Below, in pieces: positions 19,451-27,899 of a stretch of 61,976 nucleotides of DNA. Source of the DNA: an uncultured Sulfitobacter sp. (GTDB lineage Bacteria > Pseudomonadota > Alphaproteobacteria > Rhodobacterales > Rhodobacteraceae); assembly GCA_938003685.1 (NCBI GenBank), contig CALKXT010000001.1:1-61976 (forward strand), in the 5' to 3' direction. Position numbers and translations under genes: made by a program. Each line of letters starts with the position of its first letter. Position 1 is the first letter of the stretch. Below the pieces are notes generated by a model. That model made no database searches. It worked only from the letters and a program-made list of their open reading frames with translations, and was not told where the DNA came from.

Positions 19451-20908
19451 TTAAAGGATTTTAAAGGCCGGGTCAGAAAGTGCAGGACCAGCCGCAGCGG
19501 TTGGCAATGGCTTGCCATCTACCGCTTGCTTAATACCGTGAATCCACTTTTTCGCGCGTTCATTCAACTGGAAAGACTTGGTCATCGAACGGCCACGGGT
19601 CACGAGGATCCCGATGTCAGCCCCTTCATAGCGATAGCTATCAGGTGTCATGATGCGCAAAAAGAACGCTTCATTTTCAGATTCAACCGCCCGGCGGTGA
19701 TAATCAAAGCGGTCAAAGACAACGCGGCCATCCTCCAACATCTTGTAGATTCCAGTTTCAGGACTTGCTGTGCAGATATCGACACTATCATCTGTATGTT
19801 TGATCACCATCTGTGACCAACCGTCGATCATCTCAGGATCGGCCCAGCGGTTGTTCAACTCGTCCACATCCAGATCAAATTTCTTTTTGGAGAATTCAAG
19901 CAGGTGGAACAAGAACAATGGGGCGTCAGCATGCGCAAAAGCGGCGTGGTTGGTCATTGATGACGCGCCAGTGATACGTGGGTTAAGCTCTCCCAACCAA
20001 AGGTCACCGGTTTTTTTGTCGATCAAGAAATCGAGTTCAAAGTACCCCCGATACCCTTCTTTGCGCAGTTGCTCACCGAACTTGAACGTCAGATCGCGTG
20101 CCTTTTCACGGACCTTTGGTGGAAAAGCAGTAGCAAGGATTTCGTTACCACACCAACCACCGCGATACGGAGTCAGTTCTTTGAAACCAACAAGTTCTGT
20201 CATCAATGGACCAACGATTGTGCCCTCTTTGGTTGCACAAGCCTCAATCGCAGAACCGCGGCAATCGATCCGCTTCATGATTTTGATTTCGCCTTCCCCA
20301 ACGATCTCTGATTCATGACGACGGAAATCGGCCTCGGATTTGATAAAGAATGTTGTGTGGCCGCTATCACCAAAGGCGGATTGCAACACCAGATCGTGGC
20401 CAATACCGGCCTTTTCACAGGTTTTGCGCAGATCCTCATAAGACTTCACTTCGGCCAGTACGTTTGGCACGGACGGCACACCCGCTTTATTACCGATGCG
20501 GACAGTCTCGATCTTGTTGTCCATGGAGGTGCGCAATTTAGCCTTCGGGAACCAGACATCAGCACCCAGTTCTTTTGACAACCTCTCAGTTTCCTCATCA
20601 AACATTAGGAACACAAATTTAGGTTTGCCTCCGCGACGCTTGATGAAATCAATCACCTCTTTGTGCTGCAAGAGGTAGTTGTTGATGTCCTCAATCGACT
20701 GGAATTCCGCGTGCGGTTGTTCAGACGGGCAGAATACGTTTGGATGCTTGCCGCCATAACAATCGATATAGCAGATATATTTGAAGTTCTTGACCCACTC
20801 ATCCAAGCCCAAAAGGTTAAAGTTGGTCGCAGAGATGAAGTAAACCGGGTCTTCATTCCGATGAAAGAACCGGCGAATTTCTGAGATATTCTTGAGAACT
20901 GTAGCCAT
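19451..20908 (-). CDS. ATP-grasp domain protein (putative carboxylate-amine ligase)
   Basis: A 485-aa ATP-grasp enzyme. The N-terminal half has a preATP-grasp-like fold. Next come KAKLRTSMDNKIETVRIGNKAGVPS (ligand loop), LVLQSAFGDSGHTTFFI (the glycine-rich ATP clamp), YRGYFELDFLI and LWLGELNPRITGA, which carries the Mg-binding Glu and Asn. The fold joins a carboxylate to an amine, thiol or similar group through an acyl phosphate. No biotin-carboxylase domain organisation is visible, although automated pipelines often use that name. It lies 18 bp after the decarboxylase gene, with GAAGGAA before the ATG. The natural product of this ligase is unknown to me. Confidence 0.8.
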   Translation of the reverse strand: MATVLKNISEIRRFFHRNEDPVYFISATNFNLLGLDEWVKNFKYICYIDCYGGKHPNVFCPSEQPHAEFQSIEDINNYLLQHKEVIDFIKRRGGKPKFVFLMFDEETERLSKELGADVWFPKAKLRTSMDNKIETVRIGNKAGVPSVPNVLAEVKSYEDLRKTCEKAGIGHDLVLQSAFGDSGHTTFFIKSEADFRRHESEIVGEGEIKIMKRIDCRGSAIEACATKEGTIVGPLMTELVGFKELTPYRGGWCGNEILATAFPPKVREKARDLTFKFGEQLRKEGYRGYFELDFLIDKKTGDLWLGELNPRITGASSMTNHAAFAHADAPLFLFHLLEFSKKKFDLDVDELNNRWADPEMIDGWSQMVIKHTDDSVDICTASPETGIYKMLEDGRVVFDRFDYHRRAVESENEAFFLRIMTPDSYRYEGADIGILVTRGRSMTKSFQLNERAKKWIHGIKQAVDGKPLPTAAAGPALSDPAFKIL

Positions 20909-20926
20909 GTTTATGGTTCCTTCTTT

Positions 20927-23701
20927 TTATGCGGGTGATGAAGAAAGGTGTTTGTTACACACCCGTTTTAATGCGTCATCGGTAAAGACGCGCAGGCCTA
21001 AATCAGGGCGGTAGCCATGAATTTCGCTTACGTCTAAGGCACGCATGAATGATAGAATTTCCTGGCTGACAACCTGTCCGGGGACAAGGATTGGAAAGCC
21101 CGGCGGGTAGGGGATGATAAAGCTGGCGGACACCACGGTATTGCCTGCGTCCATCGCTTCTTTCAACGATCCGTTCAGTTCCAGATAGTCACAATTTTTC
21201 TCGTCATATGACAAGAAAAATGCTGTGCGAATATCACCTTCTGAGGTCACATCATCCGCGCGGAACGCTTCGTGAAAACGGCTGAAATCAGGCAGCGGCG
21301 GATAGTTTTCCATCAGGTTTGCGACGCGCTTGTCAAACGACAACCGCTCCATCTTGCTGGCGTCATCCAGCAATTCATCCAGTGACTTGGCGATCTCAAC
21401 CAATACCTCGATCAGATAAGCAACGGACGACCGCGTGGTGCCAATGTTGGTCATGAACAACACGGTATTACGCGAGGTTTTGTTGATCTGGATACCATAT
21501 TTATCCATCAAGATATCGGTCTTGAAGGTATCACCGTCCCAGCCAGTCCCACCAACGGCCAGCGTGACGCGTGTGGCATCAAGAACAAAGGTATCTTGTT
21601 CCCAACAATCCCACATATCGGTCCAGCCTTGCTGGCTGTCATAATAGCTGGTCACGCCGCTCTCGCGGTATTCTTCGGGGATCATGTCACCGGCAGTTAA
21701 CACCTTGAAGTACTTGTTCAGCAAGGGATGGTCGGTGATGGCACGACGCATCGACATGGCCGCCTCAATCTGTCGTTGGACAAACTCAAACCCTTCAAGT
21801 TCAACTTGCCTGCGACCCACATCCAGTGACGCGATAATCTGATAATTTGGCGATGTAGACGTGTGGGTCATATACGCCTCGTGGAACGATTGTTCGACTT
21901 CACCTTTGAAGTCCTGATCATTCACATGGATCATCGACCCTTGGCGCAAAGATGTCAGCGTTTTGTGCGTGGATTGCGTTGTATAGACCCTAACGCGCGC
22001 CTTTGGTGATGGGATTAACCTTGTGTTGAGGATTGTCTCATCATCCGCATCTTTCAGTATTTCCTGCTGGGCATCATAGGCGTTTGCGTGTGCTTCAGAT
22101 TTGAATTTTTCGCGCAACGTGTTGGCGGCGTTCATGCCAGTACGCTGGCGATAAGTCGGGTTGAAACGGGCGAAAGCAAACCACGCCTCATCCCAGAGAA
22201 AGATCAAGTCGGGCTTGATCGCCAGACATTCTTCCATCATCCGCTCAACATTATAAACCAGACCATCAAATGTACAGTTGGTCAGCAGCAACATGCGCAC
22301 TTGATCCAGCTTACCTGCCGCCTTGAGCGCTAGCAGTTGATGCTTGATCTCACGCAACGGCACGGCACCGTACATTGAATATTTGTTCAACGGATAGCTA
22401 TCAAGGTAACAGACCTGCGCACCCGCCAGCACCATGCCGTAGTGGTGCGATTTGTGGCAATCACGGTCCACCAGAACAATATCGCCGGGGCGCACAAGCG
22501 CCTGCACCACGATCTTGTTACAGGTCGATGTACCGTTGGTGGCAAAGAACGTCTGTTTGGACCCAAACGCACGGCTGGCGAGTTCTTGTGCCTCTTTGAT
22601 CGGCCCATGTGGTTCAAGCAGTGAATCCAAACCGCCTGAGGTGGCAGAGGTTTCCGCAAGGAAGATATTAGGACCGTAAAACGCGCCCATATCCTGAATC
22701 CAATGAGACCGGGTGATCGATTTGCCCCGGCTGATAGGCATCGCATGAAAGACACCAGTTGGCTGCTTGGAATACTCAACAAGCGCGGTAAAAAACGGTG
22801 ACTTATTGCGCGACTGAACACCGCGCAGGATGTTCAGGTGCAGTTCCATAAAGTCTTCTTGGTTATAGAAAACCCGCCGACATATGCCCAGATCAAGGCC
22901 CGCGATGTCCTCAACAGACCGTTCAGTCACAAGATAGGCATCCAATTCAGGACGCACTTTGGCGATCATCCGGCACAGTTCGGGGCCGTAGTTTTCTGGC
23001 GACAAAGCCTCAATCTCTTCGCGGCCACCAGCGCGGGCCAGATAGCGGGTTAAGATAGATTCAACCATGTTTGATTTCAACGTCAGACCCGGACGCACCA
23101 CGATGGCCTGAATGTTGTGGTTGAACATCACCGCAATTAGCGCGTCCTCAATGGACGGCACGACAACGGGTTCATAAATGAACTGATCTTCAGGGCGACG
23201 CATCCGTAAAATATTAGATTTCAACCAACGATCTTGCTGCTCGCTGACGTTATCGACGATCAAAACTTCAAAATATGGTTTACTCATTGCCCGCGCTTCG
23301 GGGCTTAGCAATTCTTCGTCGTTATGCTCCTCGGCATCCATGCTGTCGCGCTCCAACGGGATGGAACGGCGGCGATAGGCACCTGTAGTTAACGCACGTG
23401 TTACCCGGTTAACGGCAAAGGCCAGATCATCATAATTTTCATGACCAAACTGACGACGCATATGTTCAAACGCCGACATGCCGGGAAATGCCCAATAGGG
23501 TTCGATCAGCGCAAGAGAATTAAACAGGTTGATGACCTTGGCGCTTAATTCCTTGACCTCTTTGGCCTTGGGGTCACGCGTCAATGCGGACGTTGCAGCG
23601 CGCAGGGCACTCCAGCGATCAGACCTCAATTGGATTGCGGACGAATAGTCATTCATATCATGCATCAGGTCTTCTCCGCTATACGGCGTCCACTGTTGCA
23701 T
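20927..23701 (-). CDS. Orn/Lys/Arg-type PLP decarboxylase, long form
   Basis: A fold-type I PLP decarboxylase of the Orn/Lys/Arg group. After an N-terminal region of about 150 residues comes a receiver-like wing domain (FEVLIVDNVSEQQDRWLKS...IQAIVVRPG). The PLP domain follows, with FATNGTSTCNKIVVQAL, DRDCHKSHHYG, LWDEAWFAF and the Schiff-base lysine K580 in STHKTLTSLRQGS. At 924 aa it is well above the 710-760 aa of the E. coli enzymes, mainly through the N-terminus. It would convert a basic amino acid to its amine and CO2; which amino acid is not readable. The listed start is ATG 23701. ATG 23665 has the better ribosome site (GGAGAAG) and may be the true start. Operon partners are the nitrilase upstream and the ATP-grasp gene downstream. 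Confidence 0.88.
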   Translation of the reverse strand: MQQWTPYSGEDLMHDMNDYSSAIQLRSDRWSALRAATSALTRDPKAKEVKELSAKVINLFNSLALIEPYWAFPGMSAFEHMRRQFGHENYDDLAFAVNRVTRALTTGAYRRRSIPLERDSMDAEEHNDEELLSPEARAMSKPYFEVLIVDNVSEQQDRWLKSNILRMRRPEDQFIYEPVVVPSIEDALIAVMFNHNIQAIVVRPGLTLKSNMVESILTRYLARAGGREEIEALSPENYGPELCRMIAKVRPELDAYLVTERSVEDIAGLDLGICRRVFYNQEDFMELHLNILRGVQSRNKSPFFTALVEYSKQPTGVFHAMPISRGKSITRSHWIQDMGAFYGPNIFLAETSATSGGLDSLLEPHGPIKEAQELASRAFGSKQTFFATNGTSTCNKIVVQALVRPGDIVLVDRDCHKSHHYGMVLAGAQVCYLDSYPLNKYSMYGAVPLREIKHQLLALKAAGKLDQVRMLLLTNCTFDGLVYNVERMMEECLAIKPDLIFLWDEAWFAFARFNPTYRQRTGMNAANTLREKFKSEAHANAYDAQQEILKDADDETILNTRLIPSPKARVRVYTTQSTHKTLTSLRQGSMIHVNDQDFKGEVEQSFHEAYMTHTSTSPNYQIIASLDVGRRQVELEGFEFVQRQIEAAMSMRRAITDHPLLNKYFKVLTAGDMIPEEYRESGVTSYYDSQQGWTDMWDCWEQDTFVLDATRVTLAVGGTGWDGDTFKTDILMDKYGIQINKTSRNTVLFMTNIGTTRSSVAYLIEVLVEIAKSLDELLDDASKMERLSFDKRVANLMENYPPLPDFSRFHEAFRADDVTSEGDIRTAFFLSYDEKNCDYLELNGSLKEAMDAGNTVVSASFIIPYPPGFPILVPGQVVSQEILSFMRALDVSEIHGYRPDLGLRVFTDDALKRVCNKHLSSSPA

Positions 23702-23703
23702 GG

Positions 23704-23730
23704 CCTCCCCGGTAATAAAAGCCGGGAAGG
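23704..23730 (-). promoter_or_regulatory. Intercistronic hairpin overlapping the decarboxylase ribosome site
   Basis: On the minus strand CCTTCCCGG (23730-23722) can pair with CCGGGGAGG (23712-23704) over nine pairs, one of them U-G, around a nine-base AU-rich loop. The 3' arm contains the purine-rich GGGGAGG immediately before ATG 23701. No U-tract follows, so it is not a terminator. If 23701 is the start, the hairpin would mask the ribosome site; if 23665 is the start, it is an intergenic stabiliser. Confidence 0.45.
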
Positions 23731-23741
23731 AATACAGCAGC

Positions 23742-24854
23742 TTAGCCGCTTGATGTTTCGCCCGTTCCGGTAAGTGTACCGGGCTTTATAGGTGGGTTGG
23801 GTGTGGCCGCAGGTGGTTCTGCGGGAATGGGTGCTTGGGTTGGTGCGCTTGCCATACCAGCAGTCGCATTTGGCATAGGTTCAGGTGCAATTGGGCCTGG
23901 CGTATGGCCCATTGCTTCAAGAGCTTCTTGTCCTTTGTAGATCGGCGCATCTGCCACGCTTTGGGCAGGCACATCCACGTGCAAACCAGCACGCGTGCCT
24001 TGCTGCGGCACCTCTAAGGGGCCCAGAGTTTTCAGATAGGCATCTGTGCCGCTGTTGCGATCATAAACCGAAAAATCAGTCGGGCGGTCGCGGAAGGATT
24101 TGAGAACTTGCCCCAAACCTTTCATGCCCGTCTCACGCTGGCGTCGCACCATCGAAAGGTCGACCTCAATCGGGAACATGTCCTCTTGTCCTGCAGATTG
24201 GTGCAGAACCATCGATGTTGGGTCAATCACACAGGATTTGCCGACACCACCCGCGCCCAAACCGTTCACGTCAAAGATATAACACTGGAATTGCGCCGCA
24301 GTCGCGCGCGCAATCGCCAATTCTGCGTCACGGTCCGTGGTTCCTGTCAGGACAGGGTGCAACAGAACTTCAACACCTTGGCTTGTCAGTTGGCGCGTGG
24401 TTTCGGGGAACCAGATATCATAGCAGATAGACAGGCCAAAACGCCCAACATCAGGCACGTCAAACACGCAGAAATCTGTGCCCGCAGCGATGCCTTGTTC
24501 GTAAGGACGGAATGGGAACATCTTGGAGTAACGTCGAATGATCTCACCCTCGGGGTTGATCACGACGGATGTGTTGTAAACCCGGCCATCTTCGGGGTCT
24601 TTCAAGAACATCGAGCCGGGGATAAGCCAAACCCGGTGCTTGCGGGCCGCTTCTTGAAACTGCTCAATTGTTTCGTTTTCTGGCGGCAGGGCAAAACGAT
24701 CTAGCGGACCAAATGGAGCCAATTCCGAAAACAGAACCATCTGAGTCCACGGAAACCGGGCCATCAGAATATCGAGCCGTTGGATCATGCCATCGACGTT
24801 GGAATGCAAGGCGTTGACGTACATTTGCACGCCGGCAATTGCGAAAGGTGTCAT
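23742..24854 (-). CDS. Nitrilase-superfamily amidohydrolase with Pro/Ala-rich tail
   Basis: A 370-aa carbon-nitrogen hydrolase. The catalytic triad is visible: E44 (FSELAPFG), K111 (RRYSKMFPF) and C144 (SICYDIWFPE). The domain (about 1-270) follows the alpha-beta-beta-alpha pattern, with R..AA.Q near residue 190. Family members hydrolyse amides such as N-carbamoylputrescine or transfer acyl groups. The last 80 or so residues are a low-complexity tail rich in Pro, Ala, Thr and Gly, absent from ordinary nitrilases and of unknown purpose. It lies downstream of the TRAP permease after a 166-bp gap with a hairpin, and 40 bp upstream of the decarboxylase. It could act on an amide made or imported by this operon. 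Confidence 0.85.
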   Translation of the reverse strand: MTPFAIAGVQMYVNALHSNVDGMIQRLDILMARFPWTQMVLFSELAPFGPLDRFALPPENETIEQFQEAARKHRVWLIPGSMFLKDPEDGRVYNTSVVINPEGEIIRRYSKMFPFRPYEQGIAAGTDFCVFDVPDVGRFGLSICYDIWFPETTRQLTSQGVEVLLHPVLTGTTDRDAELAIARATAAQFQCYIFDVNGLGAGGVGKSCVIDPTSMVLHQSAGQEDMFPIEVDLSMVRRQRETGMKGLGQVLKSFRDRPTDFSVYDRNSGTDAYLKTLGPLEVPQQGTRAGLHVDVPAQSVADAPIYKGQEALEAMGHTPGPIAPEPMPNATAGMASAPTQAPIPAEPPAATPNPPIKPGTLTGTGETSSG

Positions 24855-24882
24855 AAGGGGTCACTCCGTACAGGGCAGCGTT

Positions 24883-24908
24883 GTTTTGCAGGAGAATTCC
24901 CGCAAAAC
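24883..24908 (-). other. Hairpin in the leader of the nitrilase gene
   Basis: GTTTTGC (24883-24889) and GCAAAAC (24902-24908) form a 7-bp stem around an internal GG...CC segment. It lies about 30 bases upstream of the nitrilase ATG in the 166-bp gap after the TRAP permease gene. No T-run follows on either strand, so a terminator is unlikely; an RNA stability or processing element, or a protein site, is possible. Confidence 0.35.
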
Positions 24909-25020
24909 AGACTGCGTTGCACGTCCTTTACGCCCATCACTGGGGAAGTAAAACAGATGACTTGCGGACAACCTAAACGACCAAAGTATAGTCGATATTT
25001 ATGCACTGCGACGATAACGC

Positions 25021-27789
25021 TTACGCCACTGCTGGCTGACGGGTGCCGCGCGCATTGCGTCCCCGCTGCAAGAAAATTACCATACCCAGCAGCAATAGCG
25101 CAGGCAGGAACATCCAATACTTTGATGGAACATCCACAGGCTTGAGAACGCGCAAGACCTCTTGATCCCAGTCTAGCCCTGCATCAGCGGCAGCACTTCC
25201 AAAGGCAACGTCGTCGATGATCATTTTGTCGCCATCCTCGCGGAACGCCAGCCCGGCATTTTCCAGCTTTTCTTGGCCTGTTGCGCCTTCGACAATCGGC
25301 AGGATCGCCACAAACTCAATAGGATCACCAAAGCTATCTTGTGCGGCGACACGTATGCGTAGGTCTTCACCCGGTTGCGTCACCTCAGCAGCTTGCACGA
25401 TTTCAGACGGTGCTACCTCGTCAAAGGGTGGCGCGACCATATCCATCCAGAACCCCGGACGGAACAGTGTGAACGCAATCAACAAAAGTGCGGCGGATTC
25501 ATAAAAGCGGTTCTTGGCAAAGAACCAGCCTTGTGTGGCGGCAGCAAAGAGCAGCATCGCAATGGTCGCGACAATGAAGACAAAGATACCTTGCCCCCAA
25601 TTCACGCCAATCAACAGAAGTTCAGTGTTGAAGATGAACAGGAACGGCAGCGCAGCAGTCCGCAAGCTATAGAAGAACGCAACCACACCCGTTTTGATCG
25701 GATCACCACCAGATACGGCAGCGGCAGCGAAACTCGCCAAGCCAACCGGCGGCGTCACGTCAGCCATGATACCGAAGTAGAACACGAAGAGGTGCACAGC
25801 AATCAGTGGCACGATCAAACCGTTCTGCTGGCCCAAAGTCACAATGACGGGGGCAAGCAATGCGGACACAACGATGTAGTTCGCCGTTGTTGGCAGACCC
25901 ATACCGAGGATCAGTGATAGAACAGCAGTTAGGAAGAGAATGGCAAGGATGTTACCGCCCGACAGCACCTCAACCACGTTTGCCAATGACGCACCAACGC
26001 CCGTCTGGCTGACCACACCCACGATGATGCCCGCAGTCGCCGTTGCGATGCCGATACCGATCATGTTGCGCGCGCCAGTGACAAGGCCATCGATCAAGTC
26101 CATGAAGCCTTCTTTGATGTCGGCGGCAAAATTGCTTTCACCACGGAAAATCGCCATCAATGGACGCTGGGTCACAAGGATGAACACCATGTAAGACGTT
26201 GCCCAGAAGGCGGACAGGCCGGGCGACAGACGGTCAACCATCAACGCCCAAACCAGAACCACAATTGGGAGGATGAAGTGCAAACCTGAACGTACTGTTG
26301 GTCCGGCAAGCGGCAGACGTGTCACAGGAGCGTTCGGATCATCCAATTTGAGCGGTTCTTCTTTAGACGCAATGAACAGCAAGAATGCATAAACCGACGT
26401 CAGGAATACAAAGATGATGTAGCCAGCGGTTTCTGGAAACGCCGGACGAATCCAGCCCATGAAGTATTTCACTGCAAAGCTAAGCACACAGATGCCCGCG
26501 ATTACGAATGCGATTGACATCAGCCAAGCAACCCACGGTTTCGGCTCTACCGCACGCGGCAGACCTTCCATGCCGGCCTTGAGTGCTTCGAGATGCACGA
26601 TATAGACTAACGCGATGTAGGAAATTGTGGCAGGCAAGAAGGCGTGTTTGACGACTTCGGGGTACGGGATACCCACGTATTCAACCATCAAGAATGCAGC
26701 AGCCCCCATGACGGGCGGCATGATTTGACCATTGACGGATGAGGCCACTTCGACAGCACCCGCTTTTTCAGAACTAAAGCCAACCTTTTTCATTAGCGGA
26801 ATGGTGAACGTCCCGGTTGTCACCACGTTGGCGATAGACGATCCAGAGATCAGGCCCGTCATAGCCGAGGATACAACAGCAGCCTTTGCAGGTCCGCCTT
26901 TCATGTGACCCATCAGGCTGAACGCGACTTGGATAAAGTAGTTACCTGCACCTGCACGGTCCAGCAAAGAACCGAAAAGAACAAAGAGGAAAACGAACGA
27001 CGTCGAAACACCCAGCGCAATACCAAACACACCTTCAGTCGTAATCCATTGGTGGTTCACAATTTCAGAGAGCGAGTTACCTTTGTGCGCGATGATGCCC
27101 GGCATCGATGGTCCAAGTACTGTATACATCAAGAAAACCGAGGCCACGATCATCAAGGCAGGTCCAAGCGCGCGGCGCGTCGCCTCAAGCAGGATCATAA
27201 TGCCAATGACGGCCACGACAAAGTCCTGCATGATCGGCGCGCCCACGCGGGTCGAGATATCGCGGTAATATACATATAGATATAGTGCTGCGATGGCACC
27301 AATGACGGCCAGTGCCCATTCCCAAATCGGCATCTTGTCCTTAGGTGAACCAAGGATAACCGTGGCAACAACGCCCAGCGCGATGATGGGAATCCACCAC
27401 GTTGCTGTGCCGTCTTTAGCGCCTGTCATAAACAGAAATGCCAGTGCCACAGGAACGGCGACACCAAGGATCAATTGAAACTTAGTCCGCGCGGCCGGAA
27501 ACGCAGCAATACCAAGAAAAATCGCAAACGCGAGGTGGATCGAACGGGATTCAGTATCGTTGAAAACCCCAAAACCTAGGATGAAGGGTATCGGTGATGC
27601 GATCCAAAGTTGGAAAAGCGACCATGCCAGTGCAACGAGCATCAGGAAGGTGCCGACGGGACCCGTTATGGCCCGGCCACCTGTATCAGAAGAGGCGACC
27701 ATTGCGTCGAGCTCTTCTTGACTTAATCCACCTCGGCCTGCGGCGGCGGCTTCGACGGCGGCAGCTTGCTGTTGATCATTGTTGGTCAT
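25021..27789 (-). CDS. TRAP transporter fused permease (4TM/12TM, TAXI type)
   Basis: A 922-aa inner-membrane permease joining the small DctQ-like and large DctM-like subunits in one chain, the form that partners TAXI binding proteins. Around 16 or more hydrophobic segments are visible. The DctM part has GSSIANVVTTGTFTIPLMKK and QIMPPVMGAAAFLM, the repeated GS.. and MPP loops of this family, and MGLPTTANYIV. A soluble C-terminal stretch (about 800-890) ends with one more helix, as in TRAP permeases carrying the DUF3394-type extension. It would import an organic acid or similar solute with Na+. It follows the TAXI gene after 110 bp with a strong hairpin between them. Confidence 0.93.
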   Translation of the reverse strand: MTNNDQQQAAAVEAAAAGRGGLSQEELDAMVASSDTGGRAITGPVGTFLMLVALAWSLFQLWIASPIPFILGFGVFNDTESRSIHLAFAIFLGIAAFPAARTKFQLILGVAVPVALAFLFMTGAKDGTATWWIPIIALGVVATVILGSPKDKMPIWEWALAVIGAIAALYLYVYYRDISTRVGAPIMQDFVVAVIGIMILLEATRRALGPALMIVASVFLMYTVLGPSMPGIIAHKGNSLSEIVNHQWITTEGVFGIALGVSTSFVFLFVLFGSLLDRAGAGNYFIQVAFSLMGHMKGGPAKAAVVSSAMTGLISGSSIANVVTTGTFTIPLMKKVGFSSEKAGAVEVASSVNGQIMPPVMGAAAFLMVEYVGIPYPEVVKHAFLPATISYIALVYIVHLEALKAGMEGLPRAVEPKPWVAWLMSIAFVIAGICVLSFAVKYFMGWIRPAFPETAGYIIFVFLTSVYAFLLFIASKEEPLKLDDPNAPVTRLPLAGPTVRSGLHFILPIVVLVWALMVDRLSPGLSAFWATSYMVFILVTQRPLMAIFRGESNFAADIKEGFMDLIDGLVTGARNMIGIGIATATAGIIVGVVSQTGVGASLANVVEVLSGGNILAILFLTAVLSLILGMGLPTTANYIVVSALLAPVIVTLGQQNGLIVPLIAVHLFVFYFGIMADVTPPVGLASFAAAAVSGGDPIKTGVVAFFYSLRTAALPFLFIFNTELLLIGVNWGQGIFVFIVATIAMLLFAAATQGWFFAKNRFYESAALLLIAFTLFRPGFWMDMVAPPFDEVAPSEIVQAAEVTQPGEDLRIRVAAQDSFGDPIEFVAILPIVEGATGQEKLENAGLAFREDGDKMIIDDVAFGSAAADAGLDWDQEVLRVLKPVDVPSKYWMFLPALLLLGMVIFLQRGRNARGTRQPAVA

Positions 27790-27852
27790 CGATCATCCCC
27801 CTGTTGCCCCACCTTGTGGCGAGTGCACATTCTTAGTTTTGGGTCGGAAAAT

Positions 27853-27882
27853 GCGTAGTGGCAAGATTACTCGCCACTACGC
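27853..27882 (-). terminator. Strong hairpin between TAXI protein and TRAP permease genes (attenuator-like)
   Basis: GCGTAGTGGC at 27853-27862 and GCCACTACGC at 27873-27882 are perfect 10-bp complements around a 10-base loop. On the minus strand the stem is followed by ATTTTCC, a weak U-tract. It sits 17 bases after the binding-protein stop, where partial termination or 3' protection would make the binding protein more abundant than the permease. Confidence 0.6.
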
Positions 27883-27899
27883 CAATCATTTAGCCTAGA

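Noticed and set aside
19770-20318. 182-aa plus-strand ORF antisense to the ATP-grasp gene
   Set aside because: Ser-rich shadow with no promoter or ribosome site, covering conserved ATP-grasp motifs on the other strand.
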